Of a stretch of 64,000 nucleotides of DNA, positions 1-10,533 are shown piece by piece. Source of the stretch: Dendrocalamus latiflorus (taxonomy: Eukaryota; Streptophyta; Magnoliopsida; Poales; Poaceae); NCBI GenBank assembly GCA_017311315.1, contig CM029654.1, forward strand, positions 1,426,001 to 1,490,000, given 5' to 3'. The notes below the pieces were generated by a model. The model was not told the origin of the DNA, did not search any database, and saw only the letters and a program-made list of their open reading frames with translations. Within the stretch, counting starts at the first letter, position 1. Each line of letters opens with the position of its first letter. Position numbers and translations under genes: made by a program.

Positions 1-374
1 ACGCCATCAGATCGGGCCTCCCTCGCCGTGACTCCACTGGATGAATGATGGTATATATATATCTTGTGTGATGGATGAATGATGGTCTGGTTTGTGCAAT
101 GTTAGAGCTATTATTTGATATGCAGGTTTACATATTGTCCTTTGTTTAAGTCAATATGCAATGTTGATATGCAATGTTAGAGCTGGCTCTTCATATTTGT
201 TGCCTATTGGTTGGTGGATTACGGATAATTGTAAATACTTCTAGGATAGCGTGTTCTCTGTGCATCTATTACAACATTTCATACAAATTTGCTTATTCTT
301 AAACATCTAATTGCAGGGGAGAGGTTGGAAAATGGATTTGTATTTGTATTTGTTACGCTATTTCTGTTATGTAA
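1..374. other. intergenic, AT-rich, no feature seen
   Basis: No convincing exon, repeat boundary or RNA gene is visible. A short direct repetition of the phrase gcaatgttagagct occurs near 97 and 170. Confidence 0.5.
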
Positions 375-446
375 GCCCACTTAGCTCAGAGGTTAGAGCA
401 TCGCATTTGTAATGCGAGGGTCATTGGTTCAAATCCGATAGTCGGC
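375..446 (+). tRNA. trnT-UGU: plastid-type tRNA-Thr (UGU), probably a nuclear plastid insert
   Basis: The 72-nt sequence folds as a tRNA. The anticodon stem is 401-405/413-417, with loop TTTGTAA and anticodon TGT at 408-410. The T-arm is 423-439 with a TTCAAAT loop, and the D-arm keeps TTAGCTCAGAGGTTAGAGC. From memory it is close to chloroplast trnT-UGU, differing at a few positions in the acceptor stem, variable region and T-arm. The acceptor stem has a C-C mismatch at the fourth pair. No intron and no encoded CCA are present. No internal promoter activity can be judged. I could not extend plastid similarity clearly into the flanks. It is most likely a decayed nuclear plastid DNA fragment, though a working tRNA cannot be excluded. 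Confidence 0.8.
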
Positions 447-880
447 TTTTTTCTATACTCCATCTCAGTTTTTCTTTTTGGATGATATACAAATATTTGC
501 CAAGAGATTGCTGTTTATTAATCATATGAACTCTTTTTTTAGGCTATAGGATGGGTAGCTTCAGGATGTTGGTTCATTAGTGGATAAATTTAGTATGAGT
601 AGAATGTAGTCATCAACTAATATTTAAGACTTAGAAACCCACAGCAGCTAGATTAATGAAACAAACATGAGTTATCAATTTCGGCTTGAACCAAGCAAAA
701 ATTAGTTTTGAGGTTATCAATTTCGTAGCTGAACAAATCTGTCATTTGCCAGGTGGTCCTTGTTCCTGTTACATCGAGGGCAATTATACTGATTGATTAT
801 GTCAAAGTGCAGTGCAATTCTTTTTCTGTAACCATAGACAAGATTTGCTAAATATCGTATAATCCTCTTCTCAACAACAG
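447..880. other. intergenic or intronic, no feature seen
   Basis: AT-rich sequence. If the exon at 881-1110 is real, the part just upstream would be its intron: a splice acceptor (tcaacaacag) ends at 880. Nothing else is supported. Confidence 0.4.
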
Positions 881-1110
881 ATAAGAGACTTGCATATTGC
901 GAAAACAGTAGAATCAATGTCATACTCTCCATCTGTGAAAAAGGACTCTGAAGAGCTTATTGAGCAACATATTAGTTCAACTACAAACAAGAACTTGTTT
1001 AAAAATTGGCCATTGATGTCATCTATTGTTCTGTACTGTATTGTCAACTTTGATGATGCGGCTTATACAGAGGTATCCTCTTCCGAATCTACTGGCTATG
1101 TATCCTTGAG
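881..1110 (+). pseudogene. single exon resembling a ZIFL-type major facilitator transporter
   Basis: The block is bounded by a plausible acceptor (acaacag, ending at 880) and donor (gtgagt at 1111). It reads open from the first codon and includes NKNLFKNWPLMSSIVLYCIV followed by NFDDAAYTEV. That pattern resembles the central exon of plant ZINC INDUCED FACILITATOR-LIKE proteins (MFS transporters of the tonoplast or plasma membrane), in which a variable, charged cytosolic loop precedes an NWPLMSS segment leading into a membrane helix. After AYTEV the usual continuation (a FSLWA-like run) is replaced by a serine-rich stretch. I cannot find neighbouring exons on either side, so this is best read as an isolated or captured exon, or a decayed gene. 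The assignment is from memory and moderate. Confidence 0.45.
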
Positions 1111-1416
1111 GTGAGTTATCTCACGATCGTTCTTATTGTTACTTAATCCATGCTATGTAGTTTGTTTAATATAGGTTACTTAGACCTTGTGTCATAACTG
1201 GAGAATCTAAATGATAAATTTGTGCGTATGAAGCTGTCTGGAGAATGCAGAGTTATGATCAAATTCTATAGCTGTTAGAACGATTCTATAGCCTAATTTG
1301 TCTGAATATATTATGCAGTGTAGGTCTTTTCAGTCTTCACTTTCTAGATTGCAAGAAGCTGAGAACTTTATGTATTCATTTAACCTGATATTACTATTTT
1401 TTTGGCATTTGTGCCA
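1111..1416. other. intergenic or intronic, no feature seen
   Basis: AT-rich sequence downstream of the ZIFL-like exon. No further exon of that gene was recognised. Confidence 0.4.
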
Positions 1417-1797
1417 ATTTTCCTCACGGTTAGTACCGTCAGGTTAAATCAATTTTTCTCACGGTCGGTTAGTACCGTCAGGTTAAATCAATTTTCCTCA
1501 CGGGCGGTTAGTACCGTCAGGTTAAATCAATTTTCCTCACGGGCGGTTAGTACCGTCAGGTTAAATCAATTTTCCTCACGGTCGGTTAACCGACCGTCAG
1601 GTTAAATTTCCCTGACGGTATTACCCGTCAGGTTAATATTCCCTGACGGGTAACCGTCAGCCAAATTTAATTTTCCTTACCAGCCAGCCCTGAGGGGATT
1701 TGCCTGACGGGAACCCGTCAGGGAAAATTAACCTGACGGTTTTTGCTATTTTTCTGACGGTTTTCAACCGTGAGGGATGATGTGTTTTCTAGTAGTG
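1417..1797. mobile_element. CACTA (En/Spm) terminus with subterminal repeats
   Basis: The right edge ends in ...CTAGTAGTG at 1797. On the minus strand this reads CACTACTAGAAAA, the typical CACTA end. Inward of it are many copies of a CCTGACGG/CCGTCAGG motif in both orientations, as expected of subterminal transposase-binding repeats. At 1431, 1470, 1509 and 1548 the motif lies in four tandem 39-bp units. No matching left end or transposase was found, so this is a solitary end or a strongly shortened element. The short reading frame through the 39-bp units is repetitive and is not a gene. Confidence 0.75.
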
Positions 1798-2015
1798 TGA
1801 CTATGTTTTTTTTTGCAACATTAGTACAAATAAAATATATGAGATATTTAGGACGTAAAAACATAATTGAAGATAATATTTTTGGTAAATATACCGATAG
1901 AATTAAAACTCCACCTTTTCTCGGCGTAGCAAATATTCTAATATTGCTCCCAGCAAGCAATTCCTTGTAGAAAACTTGATCAACAGTAAGAAGATACAAT
2001 TTTATGAAACACCAA

Positions 2016-2368
2016 GGGTGTGTTTGGTTTGCTGAATATGGACGGTCGGATCCCAGCTCCACCGTATATTGCGAAAAATTCGGGTGTTTGGTTGGACGAA
2101 TTTACTATGGAAGCCTGGATCCGCTCGTCCCCGCATACGGTCTCATCCGGGATCGGGAGTGAAGGCCATTTCGACCGAATCTGCCCGTCCAGGACTGAGG
2201 GAGTCGAGCAAGACCTTCATACAGCCTACCAATCACATACTCATTCAGCCTGTATCCACAGATACATCGAACCAAACACTCTTCTTTTTCAAAATACGGC
2301 CCTCCTCATCCAGCTTCCCCTCATCTAGGATATACAATCTCACTACCCAAAAGCAACCAAACACACCC
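2016..2368. mobile_element. MITE, Harbinger-like, with 3-bp target duplication
   Basis: The 353-bp element has a perfect 14-bp terminal inverted repeat, GGGTGTGTTTGGTT at 2016 and its complement ending at 2368. It is flanked by CAA at 2013-2015 and 2369-2371. A 3-bp duplication and a GGGTGTGTTTGG end suit PIF/Harbinger-related MITEs, though CAA differs from the usual TTA/TAA. The reading frames inside are incidental. Confidence 0.75.
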
Positions 2369-2517
2369 CAATTGAACTGTGTATATGACCCAATACATGA
2401 AACCAATGATTGTGATGGGACGTATTATTCAGCACCAAATGACATGTTTTCATGATCAAATGTTGGACACGTGATCATCAAATCACAAAATTTGCCTATG
2501 ATTATACAACCATTTCA

Positions 2518-2640
2518 GACCCTATTCTTTTTGGCTTTTCAGCCTTTTTGGCTTTTAGTTTCTCTTAGCAATCACTATTCATTAAACTAATAAGCCACAA
2601 CCAAAAAGCCATAAGCCGCAATCCAAAAGAATAAACCCTC
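2518..2640. mobile_element. short MITE with CCTATTCTTTT-type ends
   Basis: About 120 bp with imperfect inverted ends: CCTATTCTTTTTGG on the left, and CCAAAAGAATAAA on the right, which reads TTTATTCTTTTGG on the other strand. Related ends occur near 23630-23870, 33010-33330, 34996-35243 and 41044-41140, so this is a dispersed family in the window. The exact target duplication is unclear. Confidence 0.5.
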
Positions 2641-2693
2641 ATAATAGTTTCATCGTCACAAAATGGAACATGTGTCAGCAGGCAAAGGATTTA

Positions 2694-2993
2694 CTCCCTC
2701 TAGCTAGTCACAAATAAATGTCATTTTAGAATATGTATAGTCAAGCTTTTCAAACTTTGATAATCGATATCTTTTCACATATTTAGATTGGATACATGAA
2801 AATCATTTGTATAAATTTGTCTTGAAAAGTATTTTATATAACAAATCTAGTGGCATCATCTTACAAAAAAAAAGTCCAGTGCATGGTATCATTTTCATGT
2901 GAAGAATCCAAGTACTTTTGTGTTTATTAGTGGGCAAAGTTTGAAATGATTGTCTGCATGTATTCTAAAACATCTAAAAAAGAACAGAGGGAG
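2694..2993. mobile_element. Stowaway-type MITE (Tc1/mariner) with TA target duplication
   Basis: The 300-bp element starts CTCCCTCTAGCTAGTC and ends ...GAACAGAGGGAG. It is flanked by TA at 2692-2693 and 2994-2995. The CTCCCTC end and TA duplication are the grass Stowaway signature. Internal similarity between the arms (TTTTAGAATA motifs) supports it. Confidence 0.8.
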
Positions 2994-2995
2994 TA

Positions 2996-3815
2996 ACGTA
3001 CAAGAGGGCTACCTCTGCTGGACTAACTTGTGGCTAACACTAGCTGTAGCATCAGTTGGAACTCATCATCTTGAATAAACATCCGGACATAGCTCAGCCT
3101 CAAGAACTAAATTCAGTTACCTCCTTAGTATAACGTCAGTGCCTTGATGAACAACATTAAGAGCTGTAACCACCTACATTAATTTGGCCAATATCAAATT
3201 GAATGGTAGATCACTGGAAGATCATTAACCATATCATTATGCAACCATAGAGCCATATCAAGCGTACTCATAGGTCAGAAGCGGTGATACGTACTTCAGA
3301 AAATTCTCAAATAGGCTAACAAAAAAGGCATGATGTTTGAACTGAAGGGTGCATATTTCTCAATATTCAGGATTGCAGTGTCTTCTACTCCTCATCAACC
3401 ACCTCAGAAAACAAAACAAAGCAGGGAAACAAAAGATTTTTAGGGAAAAGAAAATTTTGTGTACACGTTATGAGAAGAATATAACAGCGGCCGCCTGTGG
3501 AGAAGGAGTTCGATCGTGGGAGTAGCTGTCGCGTTATGAGATGCTCTTATTTTTTTTATCGGTTTTTCTCTGGTGAGACTGGTTGGAGAGGGGTTATTGG
3601 TTTTCTTTACATGAGTAGGGTGCAATCGATTGAGCAGAATGAGGGGTGTGATGATCGATTAAGCAAGGTACGTGGTGGACAGACAAACTCCCCTTTTGTA
3701 TTAGTAGAGATATAGCACAAGGCAATTGAACAAAAATTCTTTTGGCTGCCAAAACTAGATGGATGATATCAACAACTGCATGCCAAGGAAGCTCACACAA
3801 GCAAGCACCGCGTGA
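2996..3815. other. intergenic, no feature supported
   Basis: No exon with splice signals, repeat array or transposon end could be supported. Short open frames near 3440-3800 overlap on both strands and have no recognisable motif. Confidence 0.4.
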
Positions 3816-4144
3816 CTAGCATAGTTATTAAAACCGTACCAATGAGTGAGCCGGCTAGCCTATCGGTTCATCGGTCCATCGGTTGGACCGGTCCAACCAA
3901 TTGAACCGTCAGTTTTCAAAATAATTATATTATATAATTTGTGATTATTAAAATGTTGAACTTAATTGTAAATACATAATTAAACACAAAATTTTATACG
4001 TAGGATTGGAAGTGACCTATCATGATTCCGATTGTATGAGCACAGAGAATGAGAAAATCAAACCAAAGAAGACAGTTAGTCATTGTAATTCTGAGCGTAG
4101 ATGCCATTAAATGACAGAAGCTAACAAAACAAAGTCAAAAAGAT

Positions 4145-4342
4145 CTAGAGAAAACGAATAGAAACTAGCAAAACGCAAATCAATGCACTAGCTGCAGGCA
4201 ATCCTATCGGATCCTTGCATGCGTACATGGTCGTGGCTCCAGCCTCTAGATTCAGAGGACACAGGCCGCCCCGACGATCAGCCGCCACCGCCAATCTTGC
4301 CGGATGGCCGAAGCACCGCGTCATCACAGATCCGGTCACCAT
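4145..4342 (-). pseudogene. gene-like open frame cut off from its leader by Copia-1
   Basis: On the minus strand a 65-codon frame starts at an ATG in good context (GGCCATGGTG) at 4342. If Copia-1 and one target duplication are removed, the sequence upstream runs on into a leader-like stretch, 11002-11150, that is rich in CTCTCC-type tracts and preceded by a TATAAAG-like box near 11140. This suggests a small transcription unit within the older element, with the retrotransposon in its 5' untranslated region. The product is unrecognised: no domain, no splice donor I would trust, and possibly spurious. Confidence 0.25.
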
Positions 4343-4384
4343 GGCCTCCTACAGCCTTATAGCTTCGTGGATCGAGCTCCTACC

Positions 4385-4852
4385 TGTTAGCTTAAGGAGA
4401 GTCTAAACATGAGCATTAATCTTAACCCTAGAACTAAACATGAACACCTAGGGTTTGGGGAGTTAGAGGGACTCACGGTCGCCGATGAAAGCCATTAGCG
4501 GAAGACCCGTGCCTGCGTGATGCAGGCGTGAGGAAGAGTCGGTGAAGGTCGTGGTAGTCTTGCCGTCCAGAGAGTCGCCGGCGATGTCCTGTAGCAGCAG
4601 CGGCGACGGTCTTCCCGTTGCTTAACAGCGCGTAGGGAGATCGGGTCCCTAGGGTTTTGTCCGGTGTCTTTTGCTCTCACGGGAAAACTACATCCTCCGT
4701 GATAGGCCGGGACACCCCCCTTTTAATCTTGCGCTGTTGCAACGGGGGACCGTAACCAAAACGGTTAGGAGCCCCCGATCAGGGCGCGTGAACGTGGGTT
4801 TCCCCACGTCTCCCTCATCTCGACCGTTTGGCCTGAGATCAAAACCCTAACA
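4385..4852 (-). repeat. Copia-1 3' LTR
   Basis: 468 bp, starting TGTTAGCTTAAGGAG and ending CCCTAACA on the plus strand. It is the 3' LTR because the element lies on the minus strand. It is nearly identical to 10534-11001. Confidence 0.95.
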
Positions 4853-4863
4853 TTCTCCCCCTT
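4853..4863 (-). other. Copia-1 polypurine tract
   Basis: On the minus strand AAGGGGGAGAA directly abuts the 3' LTR, the expected primer for plus-strand DNA synthesis. Confidence 0.85.
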
Positions 4864-5043
4864 GATCGTACGGCAAAACGTCATAAGCCCTCTCTCAATA
4901 AAACTTCACACCAAAGTAATGCGTCACAACAGTCAATTAAATACCGCTGGACATCAGTACTTATAGTGCTTCATTCTATATCGATCGGATAACATAATTC
5001 TTCATGGGAGTTGGTTACTTTATATGGTCCTCTTATTCCAGGA

Positions 5044-8000
5044 TCACAGGCTCTCCAATAAACCCAAGCCGGCAACATGATCACGAAAAATATTGGGTGG
5101 TAAGCCTTTTGTGAGCGGATCCGCAAGCATAAATTTAGTTCCAATATGCTCAACCTTAATTGTTTGATCCTGGACTCTATCTTTCACAACATGATATTTT
5201 ATGTCAATGTGCTTGGCAGCTGCACTCGACTTGTTGTTACTCGAATAGAAAACTACGGATTGATTGTCGCAGTACAAAATGAGTGGTCTAGAAATGATGT
5301 CTACCACTCTCAATCCCGGGATAAAGTTCTTAAGCCATACAGCCTGCCCGGTAGCCTCATAACATGCCGCAAAATCAGCATGCATTGTCGACGATACAGT
5401 AAGTGTTTGCTTTACACTTTTCCATGAAATTGCTGCTCCTGCGAGGGTGAAAATACAACCTAATGTGGACTTCTTAGTGTCTTTACACCCCGCAAAATCA
5501 GCATCAGAATAACCGACAACCTCAAGGTTATCGCATTTTCTATATGTGAGCATGTGACCTTTAGTGCCTTGCATATAGCGCAGGACTTTCTTAACGGCTT
5601 TCCAGTGGTCCGGTCCTGGATTTGATTGATATCTGTCAAGCATCCCAGTAACAAAAGCTAAATCAGGGCGTGTACATACTTGAGCATACATAATACTTCC
5701 GACAGCAGAAGCGTAAGGTATAGCCTTCATCTGATCAGATTTATAGTCATTCTTTGGGCATTGAAATTTCCCAAACTTGTCGCCCTTAACAATAGGAGCA
5801 GGCGAGGTAGAGCGTTTATGCATATTGTATCTCTTTAGTACTCTGTCAATGTATGCCTTTTGTGATAAACCTAATGTTCCTTTGGACCTATCTCGGTGAA
5901 TTTCAATACCAAGAACATAAAATGCTTCACCGAGATCCTTCATGTCAAAGTTGGACAAGAGAAATCTTTTAGTTTCCCGCAGCATATCCACACTGCTGCT
6001 GGCCAATAATATATCGTCCACATAAATAATTAAGAAGGTGTAATTACTCCCCCTGAACTTAACATATGTACAATTATCAACATCATTCTCCTTAAATCCG
6101 AATTTCCTTATGACTTCATCAAACTTAAGGTACCATTGCTTAGAAGCTTGCTTCAGGCCATATATGGATTTCCTTAGCTTGCATCCCAAATGTTCCTCGC
6201 CTTCCACAACAAAACCTTCCGGTTGTGTCATGTAAACGTCCTCATACAAGTCTCCATTCAGGAATGCAGTCTTAACGTCCATTTGGTGCAACTCTAAATC
6301 AAAATGTGTTGTGAGCGCCATTATGATTCTAAATGAATCTTTAGTTGAGACATGAGAAAATGTTTCATTATAGTCAATGCCTTCTCTTTGTGTAAACCCT
6401 TTCGCCAGAAGTCTTGCCTTAAACCTTTCGATGTTCCCTTTGGAGTCACGTTTTGTTTTGTAGACCCATTTGCAGCCTACTATTTTGGCTCCATTAGGAA
6501 TTTCCACTAAGTCCCATACACCATTATCGCCCATAGACTTAATTTCATCTTTCATGGCATCTTGCCACTTGGATGAATCCTTACTCTTCATAGCTTCCTT
6601 ATAAGAGCTAGGATCATCCACCTTCCCAAGATCATCCTCATTCAAGTAAACCTCATAATCACTTGGGATAACAGATCTCCTCACTCGTTCTGATCTCCTG
6701 ACAGGTTCATTAGCAGGCTCATTAGGCTGTTCATTAATTGTCACAGAGAGCTATGAAGGCTCATCATTAGGTGTTGCACTTGTATTTTCAGAGCCCTCAA
6801 CAGGAGGAGTAGCCACAGAATTAACTGGAGACGCAATAGGAGTTGCAACTACAGGATCAACTGTGGGCACAACCACTTGGGGCACAGGAAAATCAGTCTG
6901 TCGGATTAGCGGTGAAGCAACATAAATCCGCTTCTCCTTAAGATCAATTTTCCTAGGCTCCAAGTCCCCACTGATGCCATCATTTTCCAAGAACACAGCG
7001 TGCCTTGTCTCTACAAATTTTGTGGTACGATCTGGACAATAGAATCAGTACCCTTTGGACCTATCAGGGTAGCCAATAAAATGGCAACTCACAGTCTTGG
7101 GATCTAATTTCCCAATTTGTGGGTTAAATACTTTAGCTTCAGCCGCACAACCCCACACATGGAGGTAGTTCAAACTAGGTTTTCTCCCGGTCCATAATTC
7201 ATAAGGTGTTTTAGGCACCGATTTACTGGGAGCCCGATTGAGTATGTGTGCAGCGATCTTTAATGCTTCCATCCATAACTTTACAGGCAAAGTGGAGTAG
7301 TTCAACATACTTCGAACCATGTCCATAAGTGTGCGGTTTCTTCTTTCCGCTACTCCATTTTGCTGGGGATCACCAGGCATTGAGTACTAGGCGACTATAC
7401 CATTTTCTTGTAGGAACCTAGCAAAAGGACCAGGAATCTGCCCATAAGTTGCGTGTCGCCCATAATACTCTCCCCCACGATCCGAGCGCACTAATTTAAT
7501 CTTTAGATTGTGCTGATTTTCAACTTCAGCCTTAAATATCTTAAATTTATCAAGTGCTTCCGATCTCTCTTTAATAGGATAGATATAGCCATAACGTGAG
7601 TAATCATCAGTGAACGTAATAAAAGAATCGTAACCATCAACTGATGTCACAGGGAAAGGACCACATATGTCTGTATGAATTAGTTCTAAAATCCCTGTGC
7701 TTCGAGTAGCACCTTTCTTTATTTGCTTTACACACTTGCCTTTGATACAATAAATGCAATGATCATCCGAATCATTAAAATCTAAAGGGTGGAGAATTTT
7801 ATCTTTAATGAGACGTTCAATTCTCCCCTCGAAATGTGGCCTAAACGACAGTGCCACAATTTCGACGAAGTCTCATCAATTCGCTTGCGCTTTTTATTCA
7901 CATCACATACATTCATGGATATAAGAGAATCTTGCAGAGATAACATATAAAACTTATCGTGTCGGATGGCAGGACCAACATTATCATTATTAAAATAAAT

Positions 8001-8237
8001 CAGACACTTTCCGTGTCCAAAATTACAAGAATATCCATCATTATCTAATAAGGAAACAGAAATTAAGTTTCGTCTCATCGAGGGAACATAAAGAACATCA
8101 TTGAGATTCATTACAAAGCCATTATTCAAAACTAAAGAAACTAATCCAATAGCTTCAATTTCCCCTCTGAGACTTCTCAACATATGGAATCCCTGCAAGA
8201 AATTCGTAACATGCACAGAAGCACCAGAATCAATCCA
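5044..8237 (-). pseudogene. Copia-1 pol (protease, integrase, reverse transcriptase, RNase H), broken
   Basis: Reading downward from 8237: protease DSGAS; GAG-pre-integrase LWHCRLGH; integrase core with HTDICGPF, FTDDYSRYGYIY and the DRGGEYY region, then PQQNGVAERRNRTL; reverse transcriptase with WVYKTK, QMDVKTAFLNGDL, SIYGLKQA and the catalytic YVDDILL; RNase H with YSDADFAG, SSTMHADF and LYCDNQS. The longest intact piece is 5044-6744 (566 codons). Damage: one frameshift near 7820 and in-frame stops at 7387, 7045 and 6751, besides the gag/pol stop at 8238. At least the 7387 stop sits where CAG is expected, a likely C-to-T change. The YVDD catalytic motif is intact. The copia lineage (Tork, TAR or other) is unresolved. 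Confidence 0.92.
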
Positions 8238-9089
8238 CTAATAATTTATAGGAAAATCAGCATAAAATACTTCATCAACAAAAGTAATTTCATAAGTACC
8301 TTTTTTGGAGAGCCATTTCAGCCATCCAGGACAATCATCTTTGAAATGGTCCTTCGACTGACAAAAGTAACACTTATCACTTTTCTTCTGTCCATTTGAG
8401 CTCCCAGGACCTGAAGCGTTTTTAGGCGCCTTAGGATGTTGTGGGTGATGTGGCTTCTGATAAAGGGAGTAGGCTTGCTCCTTCTTTCCCTTTCCTTTGT
8501 AGCCACCTCTATTTCTAGAGGGACCAGCTTTATTTGAGGAGCTGACTTGATTCACAAAATCAATATCCCCCTCAGCCTTGAGCCTCTCTTCCTCCTGAGA
8601 AACATTAGCGATCAACTCGCTCATGGTCCACTTGTCCTTAATGGTGTTATAGTTCACCTTGAAAGCTTCAAATTGCTTAGGAAGAGACATCATAATGTAA
8701 TAGACAATGAAACCATCCGAAATTTCCATGTCCATTGTCTTAAGTCTGGCAGCAATGTTAATTATGGTCATAATGTGCTCACGGACATTTCCAGTACCAT
8801 TGTACTTAGTGTTCATGAGCCTATGCATCAGAGTGGTAGCATAAACCTTAGATGACCCTTTAAAATGATCCTCGATGGAGGACAAGTACTCCTTCACCTT
8901 TTCCTTTTCAGGGATTTCTCCCCTAATGGCCTCACTAATGGAGTTCATCATCACGGCAAGTGAAACGCGGTTAGACCGCTCCCACTTCACAGCATTAGTT
9001 TTATACTCCTTCATTTTGTCATCAAAATTGTCCTCCCCTTCTTTAGGAGCGACAGGCTCATCGAACCTGAACGCATAGTCCAGATCCAA
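8238..9089 (-). CDS. Copia-1 gag
   Basis: A 283-codon frame. It shows the copia capsid region (VKEYLSSIEDHFKGSSKVYA, LMNTKYNG, IMMSLPKQFEAFKVNY) followed by a CCHC zinc knuckle, CYFCQSKDHFKDDC. Gag forms the virus-like particle and binds RNA. Its stop (TAG at 8238-8240) is in frame with the protease, which starts immediately after it with WIDSGAS. In related elements gag and pol are usually one continuous frame, so this stop is probably a mutation rather than regulated readthrough. Confidence 0.9.
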   Translation of the reverse strand: MDLDYAFRFDEPVAPKEGEDNFDDKMKEYKTNAVKWERSNRVSLAVMMNSISEAIRGEIPEKEKVKEYLSSIEDHFKGSSKVYATTLMHRLMNTKYNGTGNVREHIMTIINIAARLKTMDMEISDGFIVYYIMMSLPKQFEAFKVNYNTIKDKWTMSELIANVSQEEERLKAEGDIDFVNQVSSSNKAGPSRNRGGYKGKGKKEQAYSLYQKPHHPQHPKAPKNASGPGSSNGQKKSDKCYFCQSKDHFKDDCPGWLKWLSKKGTYEITFVDEVFYADFPINY

Positions 9090-10519
9090 GAGTTGAAAAG
9101 TCGTTATAAGTGTAATCTTCCATTTCTGGAAGTTACTGCCGTTAAGTGGCTAAATAGCATTAACTTGAGCGGAAACAGAAGCAGCTGAAAAATTTAAAAT
9201 TTACATTAGGAAAGCGCATAATTAATTTGTATGAAAGTTAATCTTACGTTAGTATGATTAACAACATGCTCATAAGAATTTTTCGCATTACCGTTGGGCA
9301 GAAACGAAAAACTTCAACATAATTTATCACATGCAATTACAATTAACGTTGGTCAAAAATTAATAGCATGGGAAATTAGACATAATAATGAAATAAACAT
9401 AATTAACAACATGCAATTACAATTAACGTTGGTCCAAAAGTAATAGCATCTAAATTTAAACATAACCCTTTAATTGAATTTCTCGTTGGTTCCATTCAAT
9501 TAGAGGCAGAACATCACGCAGCGAAAAAGGGCATAATATTTTTCAGCAGCTTAGCAACATTATCCTGTAATAATTTCATGAGAGACATCAAACAATCATT
9601 AATTAAACATTAGGTATATCATAAAAACATGAAATATATTGAAAATAAAACCCAGCAGCGTGAAATATATACACCATAAATCAATTTCATGTATATATAC
9701 CTAAATATATGCTGAAATACATAAGGTTATGCGCTGCTGGGCCAAAAGATAAAATTTAGTCCAAAAAATCACATTCATAGCCCACAAAATGCCTCACGGG
9801 CTGCATAAAAATTCTGGCCCAAAAAATTCATGCGCTCACGGCCCCCCGCAGCAGCCGGCCGAAAATGGCCCAAAAAGCGCACTGGTGCAGCCCACTTCAT
9901 TACGGGCCCATCAGCCCCCCCGGCCTCATCACAGCCGTCCACCGGATCGGACGACTCGGAGCGGCAATGGCGCCGCCCCCAAAAACCCTACCCCCAATTC
10001 GCCGATTCCTCATGCGCAAAACCCGGACGGGCGACGGCGCTCTCGCGGAGAGGAGCGGCACGGCAGCGGGCGCGACGACAGCGGCGGCTCCGGCGGGGCG
10101 ACAAGCGGTTGTGGCGCGTGCGACGCTCGCGGGGAGCGGCGCTCCCACGGGGCGACGAGCGGCGGTGGCACGGCATCAAGGCGTCGGCAGCGGCGCCCGC
10201 AAGGAGCAAGGCGGCGTCGGCGACGGCCCCCGGGCGGAGCGGCAGTGCGCCCAGCCGGAGGCGGAGCGGCGGCTCCTGCGTGGCTGCATCGGCATCGGCG
10301 GCGCGGCGGCATCAACGGCGCCCGAGACGGTAAGCCTTTTTTTTTGCTTTGCCGCCGATTTGACTTGGGTTAGGGTTGCGGGATTTTGGGGATTCCATTA
10401 GGGTTTCACAAAATATCCTTCTAATTGCTAAACTGACCGATTAAAATTAGATCCAAGCCGGTAAACATACATCGGTGGTTCGGTTAGAGTTTGAGCAGGG
10501 TTCATGCTAAGTCTAGGAG
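9090..10519. other. Copia-1 leader, with a GC-rich gene-like block on the plus strand
   Basis: This 1.4-kb region lies between primer site and gag. The 9090-9780 part is AT-rich. From 9780 to 10330 it is strongly GC-rich and read on the plus strand resembles a plant gene start: GGCCCA-type motifs, AAACCCTA, an ATG at 9967, a long arginine/alanine/glycine-rich open stretch, then a donor-like ACG|GTAAGC at 10329-10334 followed by T-rich, intron-like sequence. All three plus frames are open for over 160 codons, which GC bias alone can cause. It may be a captured host promoter plus first exon in antisense to the element. No protein family was recognised. Confidence 0.4.
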
Positions 10520-10531
10520 GCTCTGATACCA
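10520..10531 (-). other. Copia-1 primer binding site
   Basis: TGGTATCAGAGC on the minus strand, two bases inside the 5' LTR. It is complementary to the 3' end of initiator tRNA-Met, the usual copia primer. Confidence 0.9.
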
Positions 10532-10533
10532 AA

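Noticed and set aside
1402..1605. Repeated-peptide frame (TVRLNQF units)
   Set aside because: It arises from the 39-bp CACTA subterminal units: no promoter, and the repeat is DNA-level.
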